This document shows positions 34,493 to 43,592 of a DNA stretch of 64,000 nucleotides, one piece after another (position 1 is the stretch's first letter; every line of letters begins with the position of its first letter). The translations under genes and the position numbers were made by a program. This DNA comes from Campylobacterales bacterium (GTDB lineage Bacteria > Campylobacterota > Campylobacteria > Campylobacterales > Sulfurimonadaceae). The DNA lies in contig JAPLGO010000038.1 in assembly GCA_026390115.1 (NCBI GenBank), forward strand, positions 124,001 through 188,000, given 5' to 3'. The notes below the pieces were generated by a model that had not been told where the DNA came from, ran no database searches, and saw only the letters and a list, made by a program, of their open reading frames with translations.

Positions 34493-35418
34493 AATATTTC
34501 CAATATTTTAGGTGTTTCACCCTTGAGCGTCTCTAAAAAAGATATTATTTTGTCTATCTCTTCGTTGGTGAAGTTTCTTCCTAAGCTGTATTTTGACATG
34601 GTCTCTATGGCTTCTTTGAGCGTTGCAGCACTTCCGTCATGAAAATAGGGTGCGGTAAGCGTTATGTTTCTCAGAGTAGGAACTTTGAATACATTTTTAT
34701 GACTCTCCTTTTTTGTTATAGCAAACCTGTCAGGGTAAGAAGTGTTGTTTGAACCGTACTCTAGAAATGTGCCCATCTTTTGAAACGAGTTTGCCCCGAT
34801 GTTTATGCCGTTATGGCATGTTATGCAGCCAAGCTGTTTAAAAAGAGTGTACCCCTCTTTCTCATTCGGACTCAGTTGAATTTCTTGCCGTAAGAATTTG
34901 TCAAATTTAGAATTGGGAGTCGTGAGATTGTTTTCAAACTCTACGATTGCATCTAAAACCAACTCATATTTTATGCGTGAAACACCGTAAACTTCATTAA
35001 ACTCTTTTTTGTATTTGTATGAGTTGTTAAGTCTCTCTTCTATTTCTTTGGGGTTCATGTTGTGTTCTACGGGATTGTTGAGCGGACCATCTGCCTGCTC
35101 AAGAAGATTCGCAGCTCTGCCGTTCCAAAATTGTCTAAAGTTGTATTTTGCGTTTAAAACCGTAGGGGATTGAATATTGCCTTTTTTGTTTTCAAAGCCG
35201 ACCGAAACTATTTTGGAGTCAGCTCCTCCATTGAAAACATCATGACAACTCACACATGCCGTTGAGTTGTCCTTGGATAATAGGGTGTCGAAAAAAAGTT
35301 TTTTTCCAAGTAAGGCTTTTTTTATATCGACGATACTCTCAATAGGAATAGGAGAAATAGGTTCAAAAGCATTAATATTTGTTATAATAAAAAAAAGAAA
35401 TAAGATAAATTTAAGCAT
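34489..35418 (-). CDS. dihaem cytochrome c peroxidase / MauG family protein
   Basis: A 309-residue exported protein with two haem c motifs, CVSCH (55-59) and CITCH (198-202), and the family fold typical of bacterial cytochrome c peroxidases: FDTLLSKDNSTACVSCHD, FWNGRAANLLEQADGPL and KVPTLRNITLTAPYFHDG. It should reduce hydrogen peroxide in the periplasm with electrons from small cytochromes. The signal peptide is LKFILFLFFIITNINA. It follows mqnA by 22 bases and overlaps the GGDEF-EAL gene by four, so the three share a transcript. Confidence 0.9.
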   Translation of the reverse strand: MLKFILFLFFIITNINAFEPISPIPIESIVDIKKALLGKKLFFDTLLSKDNSTACVSCHDVFNGGADSKIVSVGFENKKGNIQSPTVLNAKYNFRQFWNGRAANLLEQADGPLNNPVEHNMNPKEIEERLNNSYKYKKEFNEVYGVSRIKYELVLDAIVEFENNLTTPNSKFDKFLRQEIQLSPNEKEGYTLFKQLGCITCHNGINIGANSFQKMGTFLEYGSNNTSYPDRFAITKKESHKNVFKVPTLRNITLTAPYFHDGSAATLKEAIETMSKYSLGRNFTNEEIDKIISFLETLKGETPKILEIF

Positions 35419-35440
35419 AAAATATTCTAGCGAACTGGGC

Positions 35441-36088
35441 TTAAAAATTTACTTTATTGTAGAACTTCTTTAAGCCAAGTTTTGCTTTTGTATCTAAATC
35501 ATACGAAATGTACTTCAAATATTCTAAAATATCTTTAGTTGTTATGTTTGTTCTTGTTGATGCCTGTTTTAGCAAGTATTGAGGTATTTTAACTCTCTGT
35601 TTTAGGAAATTTTTTTCTATTTTTTCGTATAGTTTTTTATCTCTGTGGTAGCAGAGCAAGGCAAATACAAAGGGAAGATTGTATCTTCTGTTCCACTCTG
35701 CGCCTAAATCGACATGCGGTCTGTTTTGCAGATAATATCGCAGAGCTTTATCTCCGATTATGACTTCGCCTTTGAGACCTAAAATTCGAGCCAAAATATT
35801 TGAAGTAGCCGAATCTGTGTCAATAACATAATCGGCATGTGGAATTACCAATACACTACGAACCTCTTTTTTTGCGATGATTCCAAGATTCACATGCCGA
35901 TGTTTTTTCGCACGGATACTGGAGATGAAGGCGGCATCAACTTTGCGGGATAAAAATTTTTTATTTATATTTGAAGGCACACCTTTTTTATAATCCATGC
36001 TCATACTCTGCTGGCTGCTAGAAGTAAATCGTTTCATAAAGACATGAAAAGGCAGCAGATTCAGATACTCTATTTTTCCAAAAACCAA
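35441..36088 (-). CDS. mqnA: chorismate dehydratase, futalosine menaquinone pathway
   Basis: MqnA removes water from chorismate to give 3-(1-carboxyvinyloxy)benzoate, the first step of the futalosine route to menaquinone used by Campylobacterota. 215 residues, periplasmic-binding-protein-like fold: GKIEYLNLLPFHVF at the N-terminus, a substrate loop KGVPSNINKKFLSRKVDAAFISS and RSVLVI. No signal peptide, consistent with a cytoplasmic enzyme. It is divergent from moaD and is the first gene of the peroxidase / c-di-GMP operon. Menaquinone feeds the same electron-transport chain as the nuo operon in this window. Confidence 0.85.
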   Translation of the reverse strand: MVFGKIEYLNLLPFHVFMKRFTSSSQQSMSMDYKKGVPSNINKKFLSRKVDAAFISSIRAKKHRHVNLGIIAKKEVRSVLVIPHADYVIDTDSATSNILARILGLKGEVIIGDKALRYYLQNRPHVDLGAEWNRRYNLPFVFALLCYHRDKKLYEKIEKNFLKQRVKIPQYLLKQASTRTNITTKDILEYLKYISYDLDTKAKLGLKKFYNKVNF

Positions 36089-36143
36089 AAGCTTTCTCCT
36101 CTTTATTTGTTGCTGAAATTATACATCGCTTAACTTATTTTGA

Positions 36144-36149
36144 TATAAT
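36144..36149 (+). promoter_or_regulatory. -10 box for moaD-moaE-moeA
   Basis: TATAAT in TGATATAATC, start expected near 36156, with AGGAG at 36171-36175 as ribosome binding site. Confidence 0.55.
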
Positions 36150-36181
36150 CGTCCTCATAAAAAATAGCATAGGAGCCACCT

Positions 36182-36403
36182 TTGGTACGAGTAGAATTTT
36201 TAGGTCCAATCCAAAAAGCACCATTAGAGTTGGAGATAACAAATTTGAGTGAGTTGGCAATTGTTTTACAAAAAGATAGTGAAATGTCGGAGTGGCTAAA
36301 AAATTGTGCAGTAGCCGTTAATGACACACTTGTGAGTTCGCTTTATGTGGATTTAAAAGACGGCGACAGAGTTTCTCTTCTCCCGCCTGTTTGTGGAGGA
36401 TGA
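36182..36403 (+). CDS. moaD: molybdopterin synthase sulfur-carrier subunit
   Basis: A 73-residue ubiquitin-like protein ending in the obligatory Gly-Gly (PPVCGG), whose C-terminal thiocarboxylate donates sulfur to precursor Z. The start is a TTG at 36182, six bases after AGGAG; no ATG fits. moaE follows three bases after the stop. Confidence 0.92.
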   Translation: MVRVEFLGPIQKAPLELEITNLSELAIVLQKDSEMSEWLKNCAVAVNDTLVSSLYVDLKDGDRVSLLPPVCGG

Positions 36404-36406
36404 TAA

Positions 36407-36853
36407 ATGCTTTATCTTTATAACGGTGCATTAGAGGTAACCGCAATATTAAAGGAGTGGTACGAGCAAGAAGCAGGTAGCAACTACGGTGCATATATAC
36501 CTTTTGTAGGAACAGTAAGAAATGAGGACGGCATTGAAGGGCTAAGCTTCGACATTTATGAGCCTATTTTAGAGAGTTGGTTTAAAGAATGGCAGGAGAG
36601 AGCAAAAGCCAGAGGCGCAGTGATAAAAATGGCACACTCCCGTGGTGATGTTATGCTCCATGAATCCTCCTACATAGCTGCGGTCTTCTCTCCAAAGCGT
36701 CGAGTGGCACTAGAATTTATAGATGAGTTTGTGGAAGATTTTAAAGCCTCCGCACCGATATGGAAGTATGATTTAAAGGGCGGAAAAAGAATTTACGCGC
36801 TAGAGCGTTCTACGGCTATAAAAGGCAGCGGAATTTTGGGAGAAAAGAGTTGA
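36407..36853 (+). CDS. moaE: molybdopterin synthase catalytic subunit
   Basis: A 148-residue MoaE that converts precursor Z to molybdopterin with MoaD. The conserved GAYIPFVGTVRN opening, HSRGDV, the FIDEFVEDFKASAPIWKYDL block with the catalytic lysines and the C-terminal ERS are present. Its TGA overlaps the TTG start of moeA. Products of this set serve molybdenum or tungsten enzymes such as nitrate reductase and formate dehydrogenase, not encoded in this window. Confidence 0.92.
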   Translation: MLYLYNGALEVTAILKEWYEQEAGSNYGAYIPFVGTVRNEDGIEGLSFDIYEPILESWFKEWQERAKARGAVIKMAHSRGDVMLHESSYIAAVFSPKRRVALEFIDEFVEDFKASAPIWKYDLKGGKRIYALERSTAIKGSGILGEKS

Positions 36854-38061
36854 AAATGCTTTTATATGATATAAGTATAAACATGTTGAATTTATTAAAT
36901 GTCGGAGCAGCAAGAAGTGCAAATGTTGCTCTTAGCGCATCTTTGGGAAGAGTTTTGGCGGAAGATGTGATTGCAAAATATAACGACCCGCAATTCCCGA
37001 CCGCTTCCATGGACGGCTATGCAATCATATCAGCAGACCAAGAGTTGGAATCTATCAAGATTTTAGGCACGAATCCGGCCGGAAACAATGAGCAGAGAGT
37101 TGTCTCTTCCGGCGAGTGCATTAAAACTTTTACAGGTTCGAAAATGCCTGCGGGGAGCGATACTCTCATTCAGATAGAAAATGTGAGTGTAGAAAACGAT
37201 ACAATCATCATAAATTCTCAGGTAAAAAGAGGCGCATCCGTACGTCCAATCGGGGAGGGGTATAGTGCGGGCGATGTGCTAATAAAAAAAGGTACTAAAA
37301 TTGGTTTTGCCGAGATAGGCGTGATGGCGGCGCTCAACCGTGTAATGGTGAAAGTTTCTATTCGTCCCCGTGTGGCTATTGTAGCAACAGGGAGCGAAAT
37401 TTTAGATTTAGGGGTTGATAGTGATAATCCTGCACAAATAAGAAGCTCAAACAACTACACTCTCGCAGCACTCTTTGAGCAGGCGGGTGCCGAGGTGATT
37501 CAACTCGGAGTGGTTGCCGACGACAAAGCCTCAATTACGCAAGCATTCCAGAATGCACTTGAGTCTGCCGATATTTTGGTAAGCACCGGCGGAGTGAGTG
37601 TTGGAGATTATGATTTTGTTAAGGACATTGTACCGCGCATAGGTGCTGAGATAGTATTTAAAGGTGTCTCCATCAAGCCGGGAAAACATATTTTAGTAGC
37701 AAGTAAAGAGAACAAATTTGTCATCTCCCTCCCTGGATTCGCCTATTCTTCGACTGTAACAGCTATACTCTATGTGCTTCCTCTTATTGCAAAAATGTTA
37801 GGCAAAGAGAAGCCCTATAAAATGGTGGAAGCAAAACTAGGTGAAAATTTCCAAAAAAGAAGTAACCTCAGAGAGTTTACCGCATGTAATGTTGCAGTAG
37901 AAGAGGGCAAAAATTTTGTCAATTTTAGAGATAAAAAAGTGGGAAGCTCCGCGATTTTGACAAATCTTTTAGACCATAGTGCTTTGATGGTAAGCGGTGA
38001 AGAGGATGGGGATTTAGAACAGGGTACTTTGGTGAATGTGATTTTATTGGATAGTTTTTAA
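36850..38061 (+). CDS. moeA: molybdopterin molybdenumtransferase
   Basis: Inserts molybdate into adenylylated molybdopterin. 403 residues, with SMDGYA, GAALNR-like segments, VAIVATGSEIL and the catalytic STGGVSVGDYDFVKD block; SLPGFAYSSTVTA is the C-terminal domain marker. Two starts are possible: TTG at 36850 overlapping moaE, or ATG at 36856. GGGAG spacing favours the TTG, a nearer AAGAG the ATG. It ends 60 bases before the convergent pflA, with a palindrome between. Confidence 0.9.
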   Translation: MKMLLYDISINMLNLLNVGAARSANVALSASLGRVLAEDVIAKYNDPQFPTASMDGYAIISADQELESIKILGTNPAGNNEQRVVSSGECIKTFTGSKMPAGSDTLIQIENVSVENDTIIINSQVKRGASVRPIGEGYSAGDVLIKKGTKIGFAEIGVMAALNRVMVKVSIRPRVAIVATGSEILDLGVDSDNPAQIRSSNNYTLAALFEQAGAEVIQLGVVADDKASITQAFQNALESADILVSTGGVSVGDYDFVKDIVPRIGAEIVFKGVSIKPGKHILVASKENKFVISLPGFAYSSTVTAILYVLPLIAKMLGKEKPYKMVEAKLGENFQKRSNLREFTACNVAVEEGKNFVNFRDKKVGSSAILTNLLDHSALMVSGEEDGDLEQGTLVNVILLDSF

Positions 38062-38074
38062 CACAGATATTACG

Positions 38075-38102
38075 CATCTAAACGAACGCGTCCGTTTAGA
38101 TG
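38075..38102. repeat. 28-bp imperfect palindrome between moeA and pflA
   Basis: Arms CATCTAAACG and CGTTTAGATG around AACGCGTC, whose core ACGCGT is itself symmetric. No U-run on either side. Immediately right lies AGGGACAGAT, matching half of the palindrome at 2958-2975. Confidence 0.5.
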
Positions 38103-38120
38103 GCAGGGACAGATGTGCAG

Positions 38121-40493
38121 TTAAAGATTTTTAGCATCTTTTGCCAGCTTTGCCCATGCCGAAGTTGGATCTGCATCTATTACCTCTTGATATGCCTTCT
38201 TTGCATCTTCTGCTCTCAAGAGCCTTGAGTAAACTGTTCCCAGCAGATACTTTTGTCTTGCTCTTTGAGGGTTTGTCAATTCTACAGAGTCGAGCGATTT
38301 TATTATCTCAAGCGCCTTTTCAAAATTTTCTTTATTTATATAAGATTGGTAAAGTGTGAACTCTACAAATGGGCTCTGAGCATACGATTTTGATCTGTTT
38401 TGTAAATTAACAACTTCATTTCCATATTTAATTACCATATTATCATCTTTGTTGCTGTTGCCGATGCTCATCACTGCCACATATCTGTCTATATCTTTAT
38501 AATCTAAGCCATATACCTGCTCTATGGCAACAATAGCTTCTATTTGCTTGCTCTTTTGTTCAAGCCTCTGATAAGTATCAAATAGATATCTGTGAACATC
38601 TTTGTACTCTGACTCTTTATCCTCTTGTATAAGTGTAATCAGCTCTTTTGATGCCTCAATCACATCGCTGTAATTTCCGGTTGCGAAGTCAACTTTTATA
38701 TATCTGTAGAGCCATTTTTTTCGTAACTCTAAATCTTTTGATTTTAAGTTTTTGCTTGCTATATTTTTGGAAAGCAGGTAATCTCCTCCCTTCATAGCAC
38801 AATCATAAATTCCCTCATCCCACTCGTGTGAGAGAGTAATGTTGTAGTCTGCCGAAAGGTTTAGCACTTCTGCGCACTCTTTATTTTCCAAATAGAGTTG
38901 CATAGCTCCCACTGCAGATTTTTTTACAATTTCCTCTGTATCTTTGTATAGCTCGCTGTCTAGTGCTAATATCGACTCTTTAAATGTCAAAACATCTCTA
39001 AACATGCCATTTTCTAAAAGAACTTTAGCTTTCTCGTAGGTCGCACGTGCGCCGATTGTGTCATCTTTATATGTCTCAATTAATTCATCATATTGACTTA
39101 ACCGTGCTGAAACATTACTGTCGGTTGTATCAAAGAAAAGGGAATCTTTAGCTATTTTTATCTCTTTTACAAACTCTCCATCCGGATATTTTTTAAGATA
39201 TTCATTTAATGATTCGAGAGCCTCTTCTTTTTTATTTGTTTGTGCGAGCCACACGCCTCTATTTTTTAGAAGCTTTTCATATTCATCGTTCGTTTCATCT
39301 ATCTGGTCTAATATTACTTTTGCAAGTGCAGCGGCAGTTACATTATCACCATCCTCCTGAACCGAATACATCATCTCCAGAGATGTTTTTAAATCATTCA
39401 TAAAAAAGCTAGGTTTTACATTTATTATTTTCATAATATATTCTGCCCCCTCATTTTTATGAGACATTAAAATTTTAAAATGAGCTAACTTATATGCCGC
39501 AGTTGCCGCTATATCTACATCGCTTGTATCGCTCAATGCTTTTTCATAATAATAGGCTACTTTAGTTATAGCTCCGGCAGCCTCCAGCATCTCTCCTTTA
39601 TAGATATATCCCCACTGGACAAAAGGCGAAGTATCATGTTCACTAAATAATCTGTCAAAAAAGTAATCAGCATCGCTATTCAATCCGGCAAGGGCATTTG
39701 CTCTTGCCATAAGCGATAAAACTTCTGGAATATTTTCATCTGACGAGTACTCTTGCAGATAGAGTTTTGAAAGTTTTATTACGCTGTCAACATCTTTCAG
39801 CTCGTTAAAAGCTTTGATTCTATAATAAACGAGTTCCGGATTAAAGAGTGAATTTGGGTACTGCTTTTGAATACTATCTATAAGATCCAAGCATAAATCA
39901 TACTCTTTATTTTTAAAAGCCTCTTTTATTTTCAGATAATCTGAAACATCCTGTGCTTTTTTAATGTGAACAGGCTTTCCGTCAATATCCAATCCGCCTA
40001 CAAAGGGAAGTGTGTCCTCAGATAAATAAAATGGAAAGTTAATTCCGGAATCTGAGGTTTTTTTACTTTTTATATAGGGCAATTTATCTTTATACCCTAT
40101 TATCATCCAGTGTTTAGAGAGTTTCACATCAGCCTGATAAACAGAGTCATCTTTACTGATATCAAAAACCATAGGGTACTGTTTAAGCTTGAAAAAAGGG
40201 GTGATTACTAAAAAAAAGGTATTTTTTTTGGTTTGAGATTCTATTTTGAAAAAATCATTTTGTATAGTTTTTAATTTTTTATTCGGTTGTTTTGAGAAAG
40301 CGCAAACAACTTGTACTACTTCTTCAAAATCATTTTTCATCTCTTGACATAAAAAATCATCTGAATCTTTGATATGAAGCGTTGAATAATTTTGAAAGCT
40401 TTCTTTTGCACCTGAAAGAGAGACTTCAAGCGCAAACAGAAGTGTTGCTGACATAGTATTCAGCAACAAGAGTAAGAGTATCCATTTAAACAA
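38121..40493 (-). CDS. pflA: paralysed-flagellum protein PflA (motor scaffold)
   Basis: A 790-residue exported protein built mostly of TPR-like helical repeats from about residue 170 to the end, after a signal peptide (ILLLLLLNTMSATLLFALE) and a beta-rich N-terminal domain. The length and position directly downstream of nuoN match C. jejuni Cj1565c (788 residues, pflA), a periplasmic component of the flagellar motor disk that, with PflB, positions stator units for high torque. The assignment rests on architecture plus synteny. It is separated from nuoN by 34 bases, so it is probably read from the nuo transcript. Confidence 0.82.
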   Translation of the reverse strand: MFKWILLLLLLNTMSATLLFALEVSLSGAKESFQNYSTLHIKDSDDFLCQEMKNDFEEVVQVVCAFSKQPNKKLKTIQNDFFKIESQTKKNTFFLVITPFFKLKQYPMVFDISKDDSVYQADVKLSKHWMIIGYKDKLPYIKSKKTSDSGINFPFYLSEDTLPFVGGLDIDGKPVHIKKAQDVSDYLKIKEAFKNKEYDLCLDLIDSIQKQYPNSLFNPELVYYRIKAFNELKDVDSVIKLSKLYLQEYSSDENIPEVLSLMARANALAGLNSDADYFFDRLFSEHDTSPFVQWGYIYKGEMLEAAGAITKVAYYYEKALSDTSDVDIAATAAYKLAHFKILMSHKNEGAEYIMKIINVKPSFFMNDLKTSLEMMYSVQEDGDNVTAAALAKVILDQIDETNDEYEKLLKNRGVWLAQTNKKEEALESLNEYLKKYPDGEFVKEIKIAKDSLFFDTTDSNVSARLSQYDELIETYKDDTIGARATYEKAKVLLENGMFRDVLTFKESILALDSELYKDTEEIVKKSAVGAMQLYLENKECAEVLNLSADYNITLSHEWDEGIYDCAMKGGDYLLSKNIASKNLKSKDLELRKKWLYRYIKVDFATGNYSDVIEASKELITLIQEDKESEYKDVHRYLFDTYQRLEQKSKQIEAIVAIEQVYGLDYKDIDRYVAVMSIGNSNKDDNMVIKYGNEVVNLQNRSKSYAQSPFVEFTLYQSYINKENFEKALEIIKSLDSVELTNPQRARQKYLLGTVYSRLLRAEDAKKAYQEVIDADPTSAWAKLAKDAKNL

Positions 40494-40527
40494 ATTCTCT
40501 TCCCCTGATAGTTGTTTTATATATTAA

Positions 40528-42036
40528 TTAGTATCCACTGTTATATACAAAAGCTGTAATTAACTCTAAAAGCGGATTTAGTGTAACAAAAGCAAATATA
40601 GTTCCTATTGCTGCGATTCCTATAATAGTTTTGAGTGCAATAGTTGCATTTGCAACATATATATGTCCATCATTCCCCATAATAGGTTCTTTCATAAACA
40701 TATATACTATTAGTTTTAAGTAGTAGTAACCGGCGATAGCTGAGTTAAGTACCATAATAAAGGCTAAAACTGTATATCCGCCTGTAACAGCAGATGAAAC
40801 AAGATAGAGTTTACCCCAAAAGAGTGCAAACGGAGGAACACCCGCCAAGCTAAGCATAAAAAGACCCATTATAGAAGCAGCAATAGGTGATGTTTGAACC
40901 ATTCCTGCAAATTTGTCATAAGTGTGGTCTGATCTTTGGTGTTCCGGAAGATGTTTTTGACGAGAAATCCAAAGCATGCTGAATGAACCAAGATTTGTAA
41001 AACTAAAGAGTATCCAGTATAAAAAGAGGGCACTATTTGACTGTGTCGTACCGATTAGGATAGCTGCCATTACAAAACCGGCATGCGAAACTGAGCTGTA
41101 TGCTAGCATTCTCTTAACATCAGTTTGAACTAACGCCCAGATATTTGCCGCAGTCATAGTAACAATAACAAAAGTGTAAAGTACAACCTCCAGCCATGCA
41201 ACACCGCTGTGAATTAAGAATTCAAAGAGTCTCATGGCAACAACAAAGGCTGCGATTTTTGGCACTATAGACATGAATCCTGCCATTGAAGCACTTGCAC
41301 CTTCATAAACATCCGGTGCCCATGTGTGAAACGGAACGAGAGAGAGTTTAAATCCAAATGATGCCAGCATAAATACTACGCCAACCAAAACATAGCCGAT
41401 ATCAACATACTTATTTGCTGCCAATACCGCAGCTATCTGGTTGATTTCAACTGATCCTGTAAGTGCATAAAATACCATTGCTCCAAAGCTGAAAAAACCG
41501 GCTGCCAAAGCACCCATGGTAAAATATTTAACCGCAGCTTCAAATGATTTGTCACGGTTGTGCATAGCTACGAGTGTGTAAAGCGCTAAAGAGGAAGTCT
41601 CAAGTCCGACAAATACAAGAATCAGGTTGTCTGTTGCAACCATAAACTGGAAGCCTGCAATCATAAATAAAAAGAGTGCAAAGAACTCCGGATAGGAAAA
41701 CTCATGGAACCTTTTATGTGTTAATGCAAGGGGAATGAAAAGCATCGAAGCCCCAACAATAATAAATTGAGACAAAATAGCTAAACCGTCTATAAGCATA
41801 ACATTAAAAACACCCATCATTATGCCGTCTTGGGTGAAAACTCCTGCTGAACCTAGCAAAGCACTAAAATCCATCAATAAGAAAAGAAGACTTATAGAAA
41901 CATAGAGAGTTTTATCTAAGCCAACTTTGAAAATATCAATAACAAGAATTAAGAGTGCACCAACTATAGGAATTAACATTGGTGCCAGCGTCATTAAATT
42001 TAATGACGCTAAAGAAACATTTACCGGCTCTATCAT
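40528..42036 (-). CDS. nuoN: complex I membrane subunit N
   Basis: A 502-residue antiporter-like proton-pumping subunit with about 14 helices. Family markers are FKLSLVPFHTWAPDVYEG with the conserved Lys and His, and MLAYSSVSHAGF. Shares a base with the end of nuoM. Last nuo gene of the operon. Confidence 0.93.
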   Translation of the reverse strand: MIEPVNVSLASLNLMTLAPMLIPIVGALLILVIDIFKVGLDKTLYVSISLLFLLMDFSALLGSAGVFTQDGIMMGVFNVMLIDGLAILSQFIIVGASMLFIPLALTHKRFHEFSYPEFFALFLFMIAGFQFMVATDNLILVFVGLETSSLALYTLVAMHNRDKSFEAAVKYFTMGALAAGFFSFGAMVFYALTGSVEINQIAAVLAANKYVDIGYVLVGVVFMLASFGFKLSLVPFHTWAPDVYEGASASMAGFMSIVPKIAAFVVAMRLFEFLIHSGVAWLEVVLYTFVIVTMTAANIWALVQTDVKRMLAYSSVSHAGFVMAAILIGTTQSNSALFLYWILFSFTNLGSFSMLWISRQKHLPEHQRSDHTYDKFAGMVQTSPIAASIMGLFMLSLAGVPPFALFWGKLYLVSSAVTGGYTVLAFIMVLNSAIAGYYYLKLIVYMFMKEPIMGNDGHIYVANATIALKTIIGIAAIGTIFAFVTLNPLLELITAFVYNSGY

Positions 42037-43589
42037 TAGTGTGCCCCCTGCTCAGAAGTTTTAGCTATTTCTGCACCTTTAACAAGGTTCGGAATTCTAG
42101 TTTTTGCTTCATTGGTTATAGATTTGTCATGCATTAATTGAACTATTGACTCTACACTATTGTTGATTGGTGCTAAAATCGGTTTAGGGTAGATGCCTAA
42201 CCAAATTGTTATAATCGACAAAGGGATAAGTGCCAAAAGTTCTCTTTTGCTTACATCCGGAAGATTCTTATTCTTCTCATTTGTAACTTCTCCAAAGAAC
42301 ATTTTTTTGTAAGCCGCTAACATGTAGATAGCTCCAACTATAATTGCTGTTCCGGCAAGAAGTGTTAATATATGAGACTGTTTATAAAATCCAAGTAAAC
42401 TCAAAAATTCACCGACAAAGTTGATTGTGAGCGGCATACCGACAGAAGCCATAAGCATAAGTCCAAAGATAGTTGCATATCGTGGCATAACATGTGCAAG
42501 TCCACCAAACTCATTCATCATCTTCGTATGTCTTCTGTCATAGATAACACCAACTAGTAAGAAGAGTGCGCCAGAGACAACACCGTGTGCAATCATTAAA
42601 AATATTGAACCCGTAATACCTTCTACATTGAGTGCAAAAGTACCAAGAATGATAATACCCATGTGCGATACAGAACTATAGGCTACAACCTGCTTCACAT
42701 CTTCTTGAGCATATGCAACCATGGCTGTATAAATAACCATAATAATGGCTAAGACTGCTATTGGGAACATAAAAAATACAGAAGCATCAGGAAACATAGG
42801 TAATGAAAAACGGATAAATGCGTAAGTACCCATTTTTAGCAAAATAGCTGCCAGTATCACAGACCCTATTGTCGGTGCTTGACCGTGTGCATAAGGTAAC
42901 CATGTATGAAATGGAAACATAGGAACCTTTATAGCAAAGCCTATAAAAAATGCTGCAAATAACCAAAGTTGGAAACTCTCAGGCAGAATCAAACGATACC
43001 AGTCAAGAATTGCAAAACTCCAAGTTCCGGTTGCCTGATAGTAAAAATATGCCACAAAGAGCATACCGACTAACATGACAAGTGAACCGGCAAATGTATA
43101 TAAAAAGAATTTAACAGAAGCATAAATTCTTAAAGGTCCTCCCCAAGCACCGATAATATAGAGCATAGGGACAAGTGAAAGTTCCCAAAATATATAAAAC
43201 ACGATTCCATCAAGAGCCGCAAATACCCCAGCCATTGTCATCTGTAAAAACAGAAGAGTAACAATCATATTTTTTTCATTTTTAGTATCAGTCAAAGATG
43301 CGATACCAATCATAGTAAAAAAAGATGCCAATATAATAATAAAGAGTGAAATTCCATCCACCCCTAAAATATAGTTGATCCCAAATGCCGGAACTAAAGG
43401 AAGATGCTCCATAAATTGCATTCCTGATGCACTTGAGTCAAAAGAGAACCAAAGCCATAAAGAGAGAGAAAACTCAATTGCAGCTATTGCTACACCATAA
43501 GCACGAATGCTGTCTTTGTGAATAATAAATCCAAGCATCGCTGCCAATGCCGGAAAGAAAATTAAAATTGATAAGATATGATTTAACAT
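42036..43589 (-). CDS. nuoM: complex I membrane subunit M
   Basis: A 517-residue antiporter-like subunit. FWELSLVPMLYIIGAWGG carries the conserved Glu of the proton path, VPMFPFHTWLPYAHGQAP the trans-membrane Lys/His region, and VVAYSSVSHMG the discontinuous helix. Starts three bases after nuoL. Confidence 0.93.
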   Translation of the reverse strand: MLNHILSILIFFPALAAMLGFIIHKDSIRAYGVAIAAIEFSLSLWLWFSFDSSASGMQFMEHLPLVPAFGINYILGVDGISLFIIILASFFTMIGIASLTDTKNEKNMIVTLLFLQMTMAGVFAALDGIVFYIFWELSLVPMLYIIGAWGGPLRIYASVKFFLYTFAGSLVMLVGMLFVAYFYYQATGTWSFAILDWYRLILPESFQLWLFAAFFIGFAIKVPMFPFHTWLPYAHGQAPTIGSVILAAILLKMGTYAFIRFSLPMFPDASVFFMFPIAVLAIIMVIYTAMVAYAQEDVKQVVAYSSVSHMGIIILGTFALNVEGITGSIFLMIAHGVVSGALFLLVGVIYDRRHTKMMNEFGGLAHVMPRYATIFGLMLMASVGMPLTINFVGEFLSLLGFYKQSHILTLLAGTAIIVGAIYMLAAYKKMFFGEVTNEKNKNLPDVSKRELLALIPLSIITIWLGIYPKPILAPINNSVESIVQLMHDKSITNEAKTRIPNLVKGAEIAKTSEQGAH

Positions 43590-43592
43590 CTA

